64,000 bases of DNA from Adhaeribacter arboris (GCF_003023845.1 NZ_PYFT01000001.1:6510001-6574000), one strand, 5' to 3'; shown: positions 28,109 through 37,632, counted from the first letter of the stretch. A program made the numbers and translations. The notes: a model not told the origin generated them from the sequence alone.

Positions 28109-28261
28109 GATTATAGAATTTTTCCGGGAGTAAATCGCTTGAATAATTTGAAATACTTCTAAATCGAACGCAAATGCTAATGAAATAACTTCGTAGTAAG
28201 CAGAAAAATCTCATTATATTTTAAAATACTAAAAAATAGCGTTCAGGATTATTTCCTTGCG

Positions 28262-28269
28262 TACTTTTG
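28262..28269 (+). promoter_or_regulatory. Candidate -7 element TACTTTTG
   Basis: Matches TAnnTTTG, 27 bp upstream of the ATG of the phosphoribosyltransferase gene. The upstream -33 TTG is not clear, so support is moderate. Confidence 0.45.
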
Positions 28270-28296
28270 TCTTAATAATTGTCACTTAATCTGGTC

Positions 28297-28824
28297 ATGC
28301 TTACCGAAACTCAAAGTTTTAGCCCTAGTTCCCGCATTTTAACGCGTCAGGATATTATGCAGAAAATTAAGCGCATGGCGTTTGAGATTTACGAAAAAAA
28401 CTTCGAGGAGTCGGAGCTTTATTTGGCGGGTATTCACGAAAATGGCTATAAACTAGCGGAGCTTTTAGCCGATGAATTGCGTCAGATTTCACCGCTTTTT
28501 GTTCATCTATTAGGAATTACCTTAGATAAAATTCATCCTTTAAATCAAGTTATTGATTTAGAGCCAGCTAATCTTAATTTGGAAGGAAAAGTTATTATTC
28601 TGGTAGATGATGTGCTAAACTCGGGTAAAACCATGGCCTACAGCTTAGCATTATTTTTAAAAGCCGAGGTAAAAAAGATTGAAACGGCTACGCTTATTAA
28701 CCGGCATAATACTTTGTATCCGATAATGGTTACTTATACCGGTTTGTCATTGGCTACCACCTTGCTCGAGCACATCCGGGTAGTGCTAACGGAAGAGGAA
28801 TTATATGGTGCTTATTTGATTTAA
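28297..28824 (+). CDS. Phosphoribosyltransferase (PyrR-like)
   Basis: A 175-residue type I PRTase. The PRPP-binding signature is KVIILVDDVLNSGKTMAY (~105-122), and the N-terminal half resembles PyrR/uracil PRTase proteins (ELYLAGIHENGYKLAELLAD). The ATG at 28297 is preferred over a TTG at 28279. The alpha/beta-hydrolase gene starts 10 bp after its stop and rdgB follows that, so this is a three-gene operon linked to nucleotide handling. Base specificity cannot be stated; no RNA-binding pocket for attenuation was checked. Confidence 0.87.
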   Translation: MLTETQSFSPSSRILTRQDIMQKIKRMAFEIYEKNFEESELYLAGIHENGYKLAELLADELRQISPLFVHLLGITLDKIHPLNQVIDLEPANLNLEGKVIILVDDVLNSGKTMAYSLALFLKAEVKKIETATLINRHNTLYPIMVTYTGLSLATTLLEHIRVVLTEEELYGAYLI

Positions 28825-28833
28825 TCTGGTCCA

Positions 28834-29520
28834 TTGCAAAAAGAACTCCCGAAAATTTACTGTATACCGGGTTTAGGGGCCGATGCCCGGATGTTTCAGT
28901 TACTGCAACTGGATGCTAGTCGGTTTGAAGTAGTAGTTCTGAAGTGGTTGCTATCCCATAAAAATGAATCTTTGGTGAGTTATGCGCAACGCATGGCAAA
29001 TCAGATTTTGATAAACAATCAACCCGTATTACTGGTAGGAGTTTCTTTTGGCGGCATGGTAGCGGTAGAAATAAGTAAAATACTACCATCAGCACAAATT
29101 ATATTGATTTCCAGTATTAAAACTAGCGCTGAATTACCTGGTTATCTGCGTTTTTTCGGCAAGATAGGAATTCACAAGTATTTACCGTTGCAGTGGGCTA
29201 AAAAGCTACCGTGGTTATATAATTGGGTATTTGGAGCCAACACGTTACTTGAAAAAAAGCTTCTCCATCAAATTATTCAGGCAACGGATATTCCATACGC
29301 GAAGTGGGCTTTAACCGCTATTGTAAACTGGCAAAGCCGCGACCATATTCCCAATCTTATTCATTTACACGGTAATCAGGATAAACTATTTCCGGTATCT
29401 TACCTTGATAAGCCAGTAGTTTATGAGGGTGGCCATTTAATTATTCTAAGTCAAGCAGATAAACTAAGTTTGCTTATTAATCAGGAAGCAAACCGTATAT
29501 TTTACCAGGACATTCATTAA
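28834..29520 (+). CDS. Alpha/beta hydrolase
   Basis: A 228-residue serine hydrolase of unknown substrate. The catalytic triad is visible: nucleophile S71 in VGVSFGGM, D183 in GNQDKLFP, and H201 in YEGGHLII. IPGLGADARMF near the N-terminus gives the oxyanion hole HG-like loop. The start appears to be TTG at 28834, ten bp after the preceding stop, since no ATG precedes IPGLG. It is sandwiched between the PRTase and rdgB in one operon. Confidence 0.85.
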   Translation: MQKELPKIYCIPGLGADARMFQLLQLDASRFEVVVLKWLLSHKNESLVSYAQRMANQILINNQPVLLVGVSFGGMVAVEISKILPSAQIILISSIKTSAELPGYLRFFGKIGIHKYLPLQWAKKLPWLYNWVFGANTLLEKKLLHQIIQATDIPYAKWALTAIVNWQSRDHIPNLIHLHGNQDKLFPVSYLDKPVVYEGGHLIILSQADKLSLLINQEANRIFYQDIH

Positions 29521-29534
29521 TACAAATAAAATCT

Positions 29535-30146
29535 ATGCTTACCATCTGTTTTGCCAGCAACAACGCGCATAAATTGTCCGAAATCCGGGAAATTCTGGGC
29601 GACCGGTTTGACGTTAAAAGTTTAGCCGATATTGGCTGCCACGAAGAACTGCCCGAGGAACAAACCACTTTAGAAGGTAATTCACGGCAAAAAGCGGAAT
29701 ATGTATGGCAAAAATACGGAGTGAATTGTTTCGCCGATGATACTGGCCTGGAAGTATTAGCGCTGAACATGGAGCCAGGTGTATATTCGGCCCGCTACGC
29801 AGGTCCGCAGCGTAGTAGCCAGGATAATATTCAATTACTCTTACAGAATTTGGCGGGTAAAGAAAACCGGGCAGCCCAATTCCGGACTTCTATTACTCTG
29901 ATTTTAGATAATAATTTGTTTCAATTTGATGGCGTGGTACAAGGTAAAATAGCGGAAGAGGCCAGCGGAAATCAAGGCTTTGGTTACGACCCGGTATTTA
30001 TTCCGGAAGGCCATTTTCAAACTTTTGCCGAAATGAATTCCGCCGAGAAAAACCGCATAAGTCACCGGGGCCGGGCCGTACAACAACTCGCCGAATACTT
30101 AAACGTCGCCTTAACCGAACCTAAACCATTAAGTGAAAGACCTTAA
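29535..30146 (+). CDS. rdgB: XTP/dITP diphosphatase (RdgB/HAM1)
   Basis: House-cleaning pyrophosphatase that removes non-canonical purine nucleotides such as dITP and XTP. A 203-residue protein with ICFASNNAHKLSEIREIL (substrate P-loop), TTLEGNSRQKAEY, CFADDTGLEVLALN with catalytic aspartates, GVYSARYAG, and GNQGFGYDPVFIPEG. It is 15 bp downstream of the alpha/beta-hydrolase gene and ends the operon. Confidence 0.95.
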   Translation: MLTICFASNNAHKLSEIREILGDRFDVKSLADIGCHEELPEEQTTLEGNSRQKAEYVWQKYGVNCFADDTGLEVLALNMEPGVYSARYAGPQRSSQDNIQLLLQNLAGKENRAAQFRTSITLILDNNLFQFDGVVQGKIAEEASGNQGFGYDPVFIPEGHFQTFAEMNSAEKNRISHRGRAVQQLAEYLNVALTEPKPLSERP

Positions 30147-30434
30147 AGTTGCAGGTTGGTTTTAAAGTTGAAAGGTTGGAAGGTTACCAGTTGGAAGGTT
30201 AAAAAGTTGGAAAGTTAAAGGTTTAACTTTGTATGTTCCGTAACTGTAACAATCCAGCTATTTAGCATTAAAAACAATCTAATACTTTAACAATTTAACA
30301 ATTTATCAATTCAGCAATTCAGCAGTTATCCATTCTATGGACTATCGACTATGGTCTATGGACGGTAAACTAAAAACAACTATTCAACAAGAAAAGCCGT
30401 GGTCCGTGGACCATCGACTATGGACTAAAAAATA
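30147..30434. repeat. Composite degenerate oligonucleotide repeat block (forward orientation)
   Basis: Spacer between rdgB and tgt. In order: GGTTGGAAGGTT-like reiterations (30160-30216), a fixed stretch GTTTAACTTTGTATGTTCCG (30221-30240), CAATTTAACAATTTATCAATTC reiterations (30286-30328), and GGACTATCGACTATGG-like phrases (30338-30425). Similar order recurs at 32846-33048; the reverse-complement order occurs at 31566-31768. Confidence 0.8.
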
Positions 30435-31565
30435 ATGACTTTTACTTTAACCGCTCACGATAAAGAATCAAAAGCCCGGGCAGGCACCCTTACCACCGCT
30501 CACGGCATTATTCAAACGCCCATTTTTATGCCGGTAGGTACGGCTGGTACCGTTAAAGCAGTACACCAACGCGAAATAAAAGAGGATATTCAAGCCCAGA
30601 TAATTTTAGGAAACACGTATCATTTGTATTTACGCCCGGGCTTAAACACCTTGGAACAAGCGGGTGGTCTACATAAATTTAACGGCTGGGACCAACCTAT
30701 TTTAACCGATAGCGGCGGTTACCAGGTTTATTCGCTTTCGGGTACGCGCAAAATTGTAGAAGAAGGGGTAAAATTTAAATCCCACATTGATGGTTCTACG
30801 CATTTCTTTTCGCCGGAAAACGTAATGGATATTCAGCGTACGATTGGGGCTGATATTATTATGGCTTTTGATGAATGCACGCCTTACCCCTGCGAATACA
30901 ACTATGCCCGCAAATCCATGGACATGACCCACCGTTGGCTGCAGCGATGCTGCGAACGATTCGATAATATGGAAAGCAAATACGGTTACGAGCAAAACCT
31001 CTTCCCAATTGTACAAGGCAGCACTTTTAAAGATTTGCGCCAGAAATCGGCAGAAACCATTGCTTCCTTTAATCGGGCCGGTAATGCTATTGGGGGTTTA
31101 TCGGTGGGAGAACCGGCCGATATGATGTACGAAATGACGGAGTTAGTCTGCGATATTTTACCCGCGGATAAACCCCGTTACCTGATGGGCGTAGGTACGC
31201 CGGCCAATATTCTGGAAAATATTGCATTAGGAATAGATATGTTCGATTGCGTATTACCTACCCGCAATGCTCGTAACGGCATGTTGTTTACCACGCAAGG
31301 TATTATCAATATCCGTAACGAAAAATGGAAAAATGATTTTTCTCCGATTGATGAAACACTTGGCGGCTATGCCAGCACGTTTTACACCAAAGCGTATTTA
31401 CGACATTTGGTGCATAGCGGCGAGATGCTGGGTGCCCAGATTTCCAGTGTGCATAACTTAACTTTTTACCTGTGGTTGGTGAAACAAGCCCGCGAGCAAA
31501 TTCTGGCCGGCACTTTCCGGGCCTGGAAAGACAAAATGGTGAAAGATCTAATGGTGCGGTTATAA
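30435..31565 (+). CDS. tgt: Queuine/preQ1 tRNA-guanine transglycosylase
   Basis: Exchanges G34 of GUN-anticodon tRNAs for a queuosine precursor. 376 residues, usual length. Key parts: NTYHLYLRPG, LTDSGGYQVYSLS (catalytic base Asp), MAFDECTPYPC, GGLSVGEP, and DMFDCVLPTRNARNG with the nucleophile Asp. The usual CxCxxC zinc site is absent: the equivalent stretch LGGYAS (309-314) has L309, G311 and S314, while the fourth ligand His (SSVHN) is retained. I recall that Bacteroidota TGTs often lack these cysteines. Flanking repeats occupy both spacers. Confidence 0.94.
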   Translation: MTFTLTAHDKESKARAGTLTTAHGIIQTPIFMPVGTAGTVKAVHQREIKEDIQAQIILGNTYHLYLRPGLNTLEQAGGLHKFNGWDQPILTDSGGYQVYSLSGTRKIVEEGVKFKSHIDGSTHFFSPENVMDIQRTIGADIIMAFDECTPYPCEYNYARKSMDMTHRWLQRCCERFDNMESKYGYEQNLFPIVQGSTFKDLRQKSAETIASFNRAGNAIGGLSVGEPADMMYEMTELVCDILPADKPRYLMGVGTPANILENIALGIDMFDCVLPTRNARNGMLFTTQGIINIRNEKWKNDFSPIDETLGGYASTFYTKAYLRHLVHSGEMLGAQISSVHNLTFYLWLVKQAREQILAGTFRAWKDKMVKDLMVRL

Positions 31566-31768
31566 ATTAGTCGATAGACCATGGTCACAGTCCACGGACG
31601 ATAGACCACAGGTAAAATTGTTGAACTGTTGAATTGTTAGATTGTTAGATTAGTCTATAAAAGTCTGATAGTAAACATAGTAAGCAAAACTTGTAACTTT
31701 ACAACTTTCTAACCTTCTAACCTTCCAACTTTCTAACCAACTTGCAACTTGTAACTTGCAACTAACAA
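31566..31768. repeat. Composite degenerate repeat block (reverse orientation)
   Basis: Spacer between tgt and lptG. It opens with GATAGACCATGGTCAC, CCACGGACGATAGACCAC (31570-31611), continues with GTTGAATTGTTAGATTGTTAG (31619-31650), and ends with AACTTTCTAACCTTCTAACC-type units (31683-31765). This is the complement, in opposite order, of the blocks at 30147-30434 and 32846-33048. Confidence 0.8.
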
Positions 31769-32845
31769 ATGAAATTATTAGATACCTATATCCTGAAGAA
31801 ATACCTGAGCACCTTCGTGTTCGTCGTTTTAATTTTGGTAGTTATTATTTGTGTGATTGACTTTACGGAAAAAAATGATGATTTCTTAGAAACCAATCCC
31901 CCGTTTAAATCCATTATCTTCGATTACTACCTGAACCTGATTCCGTTCTATTCGAATATGCTTAGCCCCATTACGGTGTTTATTGCCACCGTTTTTGTTA
32001 CGGCTAAGCTGGCGGGTCGTACGGAAATCGTGGCTATTTTGAGTAGTGGGGTAAGTTTTCGGCGCATGTTGTGGCCTTACATTCTGGGAGCTATTGTAAT
32101 TGGGGTTTTTACGTTTGCCATGATTGGTTGGGTTATTCCTAATTCTAATAAAACGCGGGTAGCTTTTGAAGTAAAGTACATTAAAAAACCCTATACTTTT
32201 GAAGGCCGGAATATTCATTTCAAGCTTAATCCCGAATCGTACGCGTACATTGAAAGTTACAATAATACCGCCAACATTGGTTATAAATTTACGCTGGAAA
32301 CCATTAAAGGCAACGAGTTACTGGCTAAATTAACTTCTGATGCTATTACTTGGGACGAGAAGAAAAGCAAGTGGCACCTGGATAATTACGTACTGCGTAA
32401 ATTTGTGGGGGACAAAGAAATTACCAAGCAATACGGACCTTTAGATACCACCCTGAACCTGTTACCAAAAGATTTTGCCAGTACTTACCGCTTGGCCGAA
32501 ACCTTAACGCTGCCTGAATTAAATAAATTTATCAAGCAGAAGAAAATGCGGGGAGCCGATGATACCGAGATTTACCTGATTGAAAAATACGAACGGTTCA
32601 GTTACCCATTTGCTATAATTATATTAACGGTTATTGGAGTTATTCTCAGTTCTAAAAAACGGCGAGGAGGCATAGGCTTGCAAGTAGCGCTTGGGTTTAC
32701 GCTGGCCTTTATCTTTATCATCTTTGTTATTATGAGCCGTAGTTTAGCCCAAGTCGGTGATGTAAGCCCCATGTTAGCTTCCTGGATTCCCTCGATTATT
32801 TTTACCTTCATCGGTATTATCTTATATAAAACAGTACCGCGGTAG
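31769..32845 (+). CDS. LptF/LptG family LPS export permease
   Basis: A 358-residue inner-membrane component of the LPS transport ABC system, which passes LPS to the periplasmic bridge. Membrane segments lie near 10-30 (LSTFVFVVLILVVIICVI), 60-80, 100-125 and, at the C-terminus, 280-355; a jellyroll periplasmic domain (about 130-265) lies between. The N-terminal phrase LDTYILKKYLSTF is characteristic. It is bordered by repeat blocks, so it is likely transcribed separately. F and G cannot be distinguished safely. Confidence 0.9.
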   Translation: MKLLDTYILKKYLSTFVFVVLILVVIICVIDFTEKNDDFLETNPPFKSIIFDYYLNLIPFYSNMLSPITVFIATVFVTAKLAGRTEIVAILSSGVSFRRMLWPYILGAIVIGVFTFAMIGWVIPNSNKTRVAFEVKYIKKPYTFEGRNIHFKLNPESYAYIESYNNTANIGYKFTLETIKGNELLAKLTSDAITWDEKKSKWHLDNYVLRKFVGDKEITKQYGPLDTTLNLLPKDFASTYRLAETLTLPELNKFIKQKKMRGADDTEIYLIEKYERFSYPFAIIILTVIGVILSSKKRRGGIGLQVALGFTLAFIFIIFVIMSRSLAQVGDVSPMLASWIPSIIFTFIGIILYKTVPR

Positions 32846-33048
32846 TGGTTGAAAGTTGCAGGTTACAAGTTGGCAAGTTAAAGTTTAACGTTGTATGTTC
32901 CGTAATTGTAACCATTCAACCATTCAGCAATGAGACAATATTCATCTGTGATCTTTCGTCCGTGGACTGAGGACTAAAAAGCAATTTAGCAATCCAACAA
33001 TTTTACCTGTGGTCTATCGTCTGTGGACCATGGACTATGGACTAATCT
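32846..33048. repeat. Composite degenerate repeat block (forward orientation, second copy)
   Basis: Spacer between lptF/G and the EamA gene. GGTTGAAAGTTGCAGGTT (32848-32865) is followed by GTTTAACGTTGTATGTTCCG (32883-32902), a near-exact match to 30221-30240, then CATTCAACCATTCAGCAA (32911-32930) and GTGGACCATGGACTATGG phrases (33013-33045). Confidence 0.8.
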
Positions 33049-33984
33049 ATGGCTTCGTTTAAGCATTATTTAGAACTGCACTTTATTGTTTTTGTGTGGG
33101 GATTTACGGCAATTTTAGGTAAATTAATTTCTATTCCCGCGGTAGAACTGGTATTTCTCCGGACTCTGATTGCGGCTGCCACTTTAGCTTTAATCATAAA
33201 ATTCACCGGTAAATCGTTCCGAATTGGCCGGGGTCCTATCATTAAAATTATTGGGGTAGGTATGCTGATTTCTGCGCATTGGATGCTTTTTTTTGCGTCG
33301 GCGCGGGTTGCTTCTGTTTCAATTTGTTTAGCGGGGATGGCTACCAGTAGTCTCTGGACAGCAATTCTGGAACCTATATTTTATCAGAAAAAAATTAAAC
33401 CGCACGAAATTGGGTTAGCCTTGCTGATATTTCTGGGCTTGTACCTAATTTTTCAGTTTGAGTTTAGTCACGCTTTGGGCATTTTAATGGGCGTAGGCTC
33501 CGCTATGCTAGGTGCAACTTTTTCTATTATTAACAGCCGTTTAACCCGCAAATATTCCCCGCTTAATATTACCTGCTACGAAATGGCCGGCGCTTGCCTG
33601 GGTACTGCACTGTTTATGCCTATTTACCAACTGTTTTTAAGTCCGGACCACGCTGTCCATTTTACTTTAACCCCGCTGGATTGGGTTTATATTTTAACTC
33701 TGGCTCTGGTTTGTACCGTGTATCCGTTTACGGGTTCCGTGCGACTAATGCAGCGGATACCGATATTTAACATGAACCTGAGCATTAACCTAGAACCGGT
33801 TTACGGAATTGTATTTGCTTATTTTATTTTTGGCGAAAGCGAACACATGTCAGGCGGGTTTTACGCCGGGGCGCTTATTATTTTGTTCAGCGTTTTTATT
33901 CATCCCATTCTCGACCGGCGGTACGAAAATCGGCAACTACAGAGCACCCTGCCAAACGGAATAGGTGGTGCCGGTCACAGTTAA
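33049..33984 (+). CDS. EamA family (DMT superfamily) transporter
   Basis: A 311-residue ten-span inner-membrane transporter. The first helix with the EamA signature is FIVFVWGFTAILGKL; further hydrophobic segments are at roughly 35-50, 65-85, 90-115, 125-140, 145-165, 180-200, 215-235, 245-265 and 275-295. The second repeat starts near HALGILMGVGSAMLG. The likely job is export of an amino acid or metabolite, which one is unknown. The 3' end overlaps the 3' end of ispE on the other strand by 48 bp. Confidence 0.87.
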   Translation: MASFKHYLELHFIVFVWGFTAILGKLISIPAVELVFLRTLIAAATLALIIKFTGKSFRIGRGPIIKIIGVGMLISAHWMLFFASARVASVSICLAGMATSSLWTAILEPIFYQKKIKPHEIGLALLIFLGLYLIFQFEFSHALGILMGVGSAMLGATFSIINSRLTRKYSPLNITCYEMAGACLGTALFMPIYQLFLSPDHAVHFTLTPLDWVYILTLALVCTVYPFTGSVRLMQRIPIFNMNLSINLEPVYGIVFAYFIFGESEHMSGGFYAGALIILFSVFIHPILDRRYENRQLQSTLPNGIGGAGHS

Positions 33985-34749
33985 CTTTTGAGAAAAATCC
34001 TTCGGGAAAATACCAAATACCGCGGAACCGGAACCGGTCATGGAAGCATAAAGAGCACCTGCCTCGTCTAAATAAGCTTTTAGTTGGGGTAATACCGGGT
34101 AACTCGGAAACAAAGCTTCCTCAAAATCGTTCTGTACCCCGTCTTTCCAAGTTGTAAGGGGTTGTTGCAGTAAATTTTTTAAGTTTTCGTTAGGATTTTT
34201 AGGTACTACTTTTTGGTAAGCTTCGGCGGTGGTAATATGTAAATCCGGATAAATAATTACTGCTTGGTAGCCACTTAAATGTAAATCAATAGGTTCAAAT
34301 ACATCGCCTTTTTCCACGGCAAATACTGGTTTGTTCTGAATAAAAAATGCGCAATCGCTCCCTAAACGACGCGCGTAATTTTCTAAATCAGGTACTAATA
34401 AATTTAGCTCGAATAAGTTATTTAATAATTTTAACGTAAAAGCAGCATCGGCTGAGCCGCCTCCCAAACCAGCCCCAATGGGAATGTTTTTGTGCAGATG
34501 AATATGCACCGGTGGCAAGGCAAAATCCTGCTGCAATAATTTATATGCTTTCAAGCAAAGATTCATATCTGTTTCACCCGGAATGGTTAATCCGGAAGAA
34601 GTAAAGCGAGTTTCTTCCGCCCGAATTATTTCCAATGCATCGCACCAGTTTACCGGATAAAAGCACGATTCCAGGTTCCGGAAGCCATCGGGCCGCCGAT
34701 TTACCACGTGCAAACCAATATTTATTTTAGCGTTCGGGAAAATTATCAT
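33937..34749 (-). CDS. ispE: 4-(cytidine 5'-diphospho)-2-C-methyl-D-erythritol kinase
   Basis: GHMP kinase of the MEP isoprenoid pathway. 270 residues, slightly short but within range. Residues 5-17 read PNAKINIGLHVVN with K8 of the catalytic region; the GHMP ATP-binding motif is PIGAGLGGGSADAAF (90-104) with D101 as catalytic base candidate; GSGSAVFGIFP is near the C-terminus. It converges with the EamA gene, overlapping it by 48 bp. Confidence 0.94.
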   Translation of the reverse strand: MIIFPNAKINIGLHVVNRRPDGFRNLESCFYPVNWCDALEIIRAEETRFTSSGLTIPGETDMNLCLKAYKLLQQDFALPPVHIHLHKNIPIGAGLGGGSADAAFTLKLLNNLFELNLLVPDLENYARRLGSDCAFFIQNKPVFAVEKGDVFEPIDLHLSGYQAVIIYPDLHITTAEAYQKVVPKNPNENLKNLLQQPLTTWKDGVQNDFEEALFPSYPVLPQLKAYLDEAGALYASMTGSGSAVFGIFPKDFSQKLTVTGTTYSVWQGAL

Positions 34750-34879
34750 CTGCCTAAATTTTGGCGACCAAGTTACAAAAAAATCATACCGGGTTCTTCC
34801 AGTTTTATTTTGGCTGTATCTTCTCTGCTATTATCTAAAGTAAATTGTAGATATTGGTAACAAACCTACGGCCTTTTAC

Positions 34880-36424
34880 ATGAATCCGATAACCAGCCAT
34901 TTTTTCCGGCCACTTCTTTTGTTTCTGGTAATTTTTAAATTTGCTTTATCCTTCTTGTCCGTACACCCAGCTTACCAATTACAGCGCGACGAGTATTTGT
35001 ACTTAGACGAAGCAAATCACCTGGCTTGGGGTTTCCTGGAAGTACCGCCTGCTTTAGCGGTTCAAGCCTGGATTACCAAAGCATTTGGCAATTCGTGGTA
35101 TATGGTGCGATTCTGGCCGGCTCTATTTGGTGCTTTAACTATGTTAGTTATTGGTTTTATGGTAAAACGGTTAAATGGCGGCTGGTTTGCGTTAGCCCTG
35201 GCGGGTATTGGTTTTCTAGCTTCCGCTTATTTACGAGTGAATATTTTGTTTCAGCCGAATGCGCTCGAGTTCTTGTTTTGGTCGGTTTACCTTTACTTTC
35301 TAATCTGTTATATCCAGCAACCAAAAGCTTATTACTTATATGCTTTGGGTATAACCATCGGGTTGGGTTTACTCAATAAATATTCTATTATATTCTTTTT
35401 AGCGGGCACATTTCCGGCGTTATTGCTTTCGCCCCAACGTACTTTGTTGCTTCAGCGGCATTTTTACGGAGCAATCATTATAGCATTGCTTATTTTTTTA
35501 CCCAATATCATCTGGCAAGTGCAGCATAATATTCCGTTTTGGCAGCACATGCAAGAATTAAAGCGCAATCAATTAGATTTGGTAAAACCCAAAGATTTTT
35601 TGTTAGACCAATTGTTGATGAATTTACCGGCTTTGTTTATTTGGTTAGCAGGTTTACTAGCTTTATTCCTGGCTAATTGGGCGCGTCCTTATCGCCTTAT
35701 CGGGTGGATTTACGTGGCGGTAATAGCAATTTTTTTACTTTTACACGGTAAAAGTTACTATGCTTTGGGCTTATATCCGGTACTACTTGCCTTTGGCGGA
35801 GTTACCTGGGAACATTTACTAAATAAAAAGCATCAGTTTTATCTAAGGCCGATTTTGTTGGTATTATCCCTGGCAGTAATGGCTCCTTTAGTGCCGTTAC
35901 TTCTGCCGGTTTTATCCCCGGAAGCTACGTCGCAATATTGCCAAAAGTTTAAGGCTACCGGGGTTTTACGTTGGGAAGATGGTCAAGACCACTTACTGCC
36001 TCAGGATTATGCCGATATGTTAGGCTGGGCAGAAATGGCCGGCTTAGTGCGCCAGGCTTATGCAACACTTTCGGATAAGGAACGGACCGAGGCTATTATT
36101 TGGTGCGATAATTACGGCGAAGCCGGGGCCGTAAACTTTTATAATGCAGCTTATAACTTGCCGCGGGCCCACAGCACCAATGCCAGTTATGCGCTTTGGT
36201 GTCCGGCGGTAGTTGATTCTAACGTTGTGATATTAGTCAGTGAGGAAGCCCCTACGGACTTACTGCCGCATTTTCAATCGGCTCAAATCATCGGCCAACT
36301 AAAGAACCCGCTTATTCGCGAAAATGGCGCTCATGTGAGTATTTTACGTAAGCCGGATGCCTTTATCCTGCAACGTTTAAACGCCGAAATAGCCGCTGAA
36401 CGACGAAAATTTGAAATAGAATAA
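34880..36424 (+). CDS. Glycosyltransferase family 39 (ArnT/PMT-like) membrane protein
   Basis: A 514-residue integral membrane glycosyltransferase that would use a polyprenyl-phosphate sugar. The first periplasmic loop contains YQLQRDEYLYLDEANHLAWG, the acidic motif (DE) that binds the metal or acceptor. About 10-11 hydrophobic segments fill residues 8-345, followed by a soluble C-terminal domain (350-514: DNYGEAGAVNFYNAAY). The gene is between ispE (divergent) and a convergent PLP enzyme gene. Target unknown; LPS, a lipid or a protein are possible. Confidence 0.87.
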   Translation: MNPITSHFFRPLLLFLVIFKFALSFLSVHPAYQLQRDEYLYLDEANHLAWGFLEVPPALAVQAWITKAFGNSWYMVRFWPALFGALTMLVIGFMVKRLNGGWFALALAGIGFLASAYLRVNILFQPNALEFLFWSVYLYFLICYIQQPKAYYLYALGITIGLGLLNKYSIIFFLAGTFPALLLSPQRTLLLQRHFYGAIIIALLIFLPNIIWQVQHNIPFWQHMQELKRNQLDLVKPKDFLLDQLLMNLPALFIWLAGLLALFLANWARPYRLIGWIYVAVIAIFLLLHGKSYYALGLYPVLLAFGGVTWEHLLNKKHQFYLRPILLVLSLAVMAPLVPLLLPVLSPEATSQYCQKFKATGVLRWEDGQDHLLPQDYADMLGWAEMAGLVRQAYATLSDKERTEAIIWCDNYGEAGAVNFYNAAYNLPRAHSTNASYALWCPAVVDSNVVILVSEEAPTDLLPHFQSAQIIGQLKNPLIRENGAHVSILRKPDAFILQRLNAEIAAERRKFEIE

Positions 36425-36486
36425 TTTTAGTTTAGAAGATTACTGTTGTGTTGTTACCTGATTTTATTAATTCGAATACGGCTATC

Positions 36487-37632
36487 TTAAATAGCGGCTA
36501 AAGCTGCATCTAATTCCTGAATCAAATCCTGGGCTTCTTCTATCCCCACCGATAAACGAATAAGACCAAGAGTAATGCCTAGCTTTTCCTGTTGCTCCGG
36601 ACTAAACGAGCGGTGTGATGTTTTAAGGGGATGTGAAATAGACGTAGTTACGCCAGCAAGCGAAGGTGCAAACGGAATATGAGGCAATGCCCGCATAAAA
36701 GCATTTACTTTCTCCATCTCATCGCTTATCTGAAAAGACAGCATCCCCCCGAATAAACCATTACCTTGCTGCCGTGCCAGCTCATTTTGCGGATGATTTT
36801 CGAGACCAGGATAATAGACGCGCCGAACCTTTGGGTGCTGATTTAAAAATTGGGCAATTTCTAAGGCATTGGCGCTGTGTTGCTTGATGCGTAAGCGTAA
36901 AGTTTTTAAACCTCGGGCCGCTAACCAAGAATCAAACGGACTAAGGTTTAAGCCGTAATACATCACAATTTGACGGATTCGTTTCGCGGTTTCTTCGCCT
37001 TTGGCAACTATTACGCCGGCTGTTACATCGCTGTGGCCCGCTAAGTACTTCGTAACGCTGTGCATCACCAAATCGGCTCCTAGCTCCAATGGACGAGTTA
37101 TAACCGGCGAGGCAAACGTATTATCCATAATTAACTTTAACTGAAATTCCCGGCAAAGAGCCGCTATACGGGCAATATCTAACACCGTTAAAAGTGGGTT
37201 GCTGATAGTTTCCGCGAGTAAGGCTTTCGTGTTTTCCTGCACGTAGGAACTTAATTCGTAGGTCTGTTCCGTGGGAACAAAGGTTACGGTAATACCTAAT
37301 CTTTTTAATTCCTGCGCCAGTAAGGTGGCCGAGCCGCCGTAAATTTCTTCGGCACATAATACGTGGTCACCGGCCTGGCAAAAAGTTAAAATAGCCGTTA
37401 AAATAGCCGACATCCCCGAAGAAGTTACTACCGCGCCATCGCCTTTTTCCAGTTTATTTACCTCCGCTGCCAGTTCATCCGAATTAGGATTCCCAAACCG
37501 GCTGTACATATAATGTTGCCCCGGCTCATCGAAATAAGCTTCCAGCTCATTTAAATCGTTGAAAGTAAAAACGGAAGTCTGGTAAATTGGGGTTATTTTG
37601 GGTTTGATGGGAGCGTGTTCGTTAGCCGACAT
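36487..37632 (-). CDS. Cys/Met metabolism PLP-dependent enzyme (trans-sulfuration family)
   Basis: A 381-residue fold-type I PLP enzyme, typical of cystathionine gamma-synthase/lyase or methionine gamma-lyase. K195 in SVTKYLAGHSDV binds PLP; D170 in IMDNTFASP pairs with the pyridine nitrogen; YSRFGNP (43-49) contributes the Tyr/Arg pair. GLKTLRLRIKQH and VTTSISHPLKTSH complete the family. Which reaction is catalysed cannot be told from motifs alone. No methionine-biosynthesis neighbour exists. Confidence 0.9.
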   Translation of the reverse strand: MSANEHAPIKPKITPIYQTSVFTFNDLNELEAYFDEPGQHYMYSRFGNPNSDELAAEVNKLEKGDGAVVTSSGMSAILTAILTFCQAGDHVLCAEEIYGGSATLLAQELKRLGITVTFVPTEQTYELSSYVQENTKALLAETISNPLLTVLDIARIAALCREFQLKLIMDNTFASPVITRPLELGADLVMHSVTKYLAGHSDVTAGVIVAKGEETAKRIRQIVMYYGLNLSPFDSWLAARGLKTLRLRIKQHSANALEIAQFLNQHPKVRRVYYPGLENHPQNELARQQGNGLFGGMLSFQISDEMEKVNAFMRALPHIPFAPSLAGVTTSISHPLKTSHRSFSPEQQEKLGITLGLIRLSVGIEEAQDLIQELDAALAAI

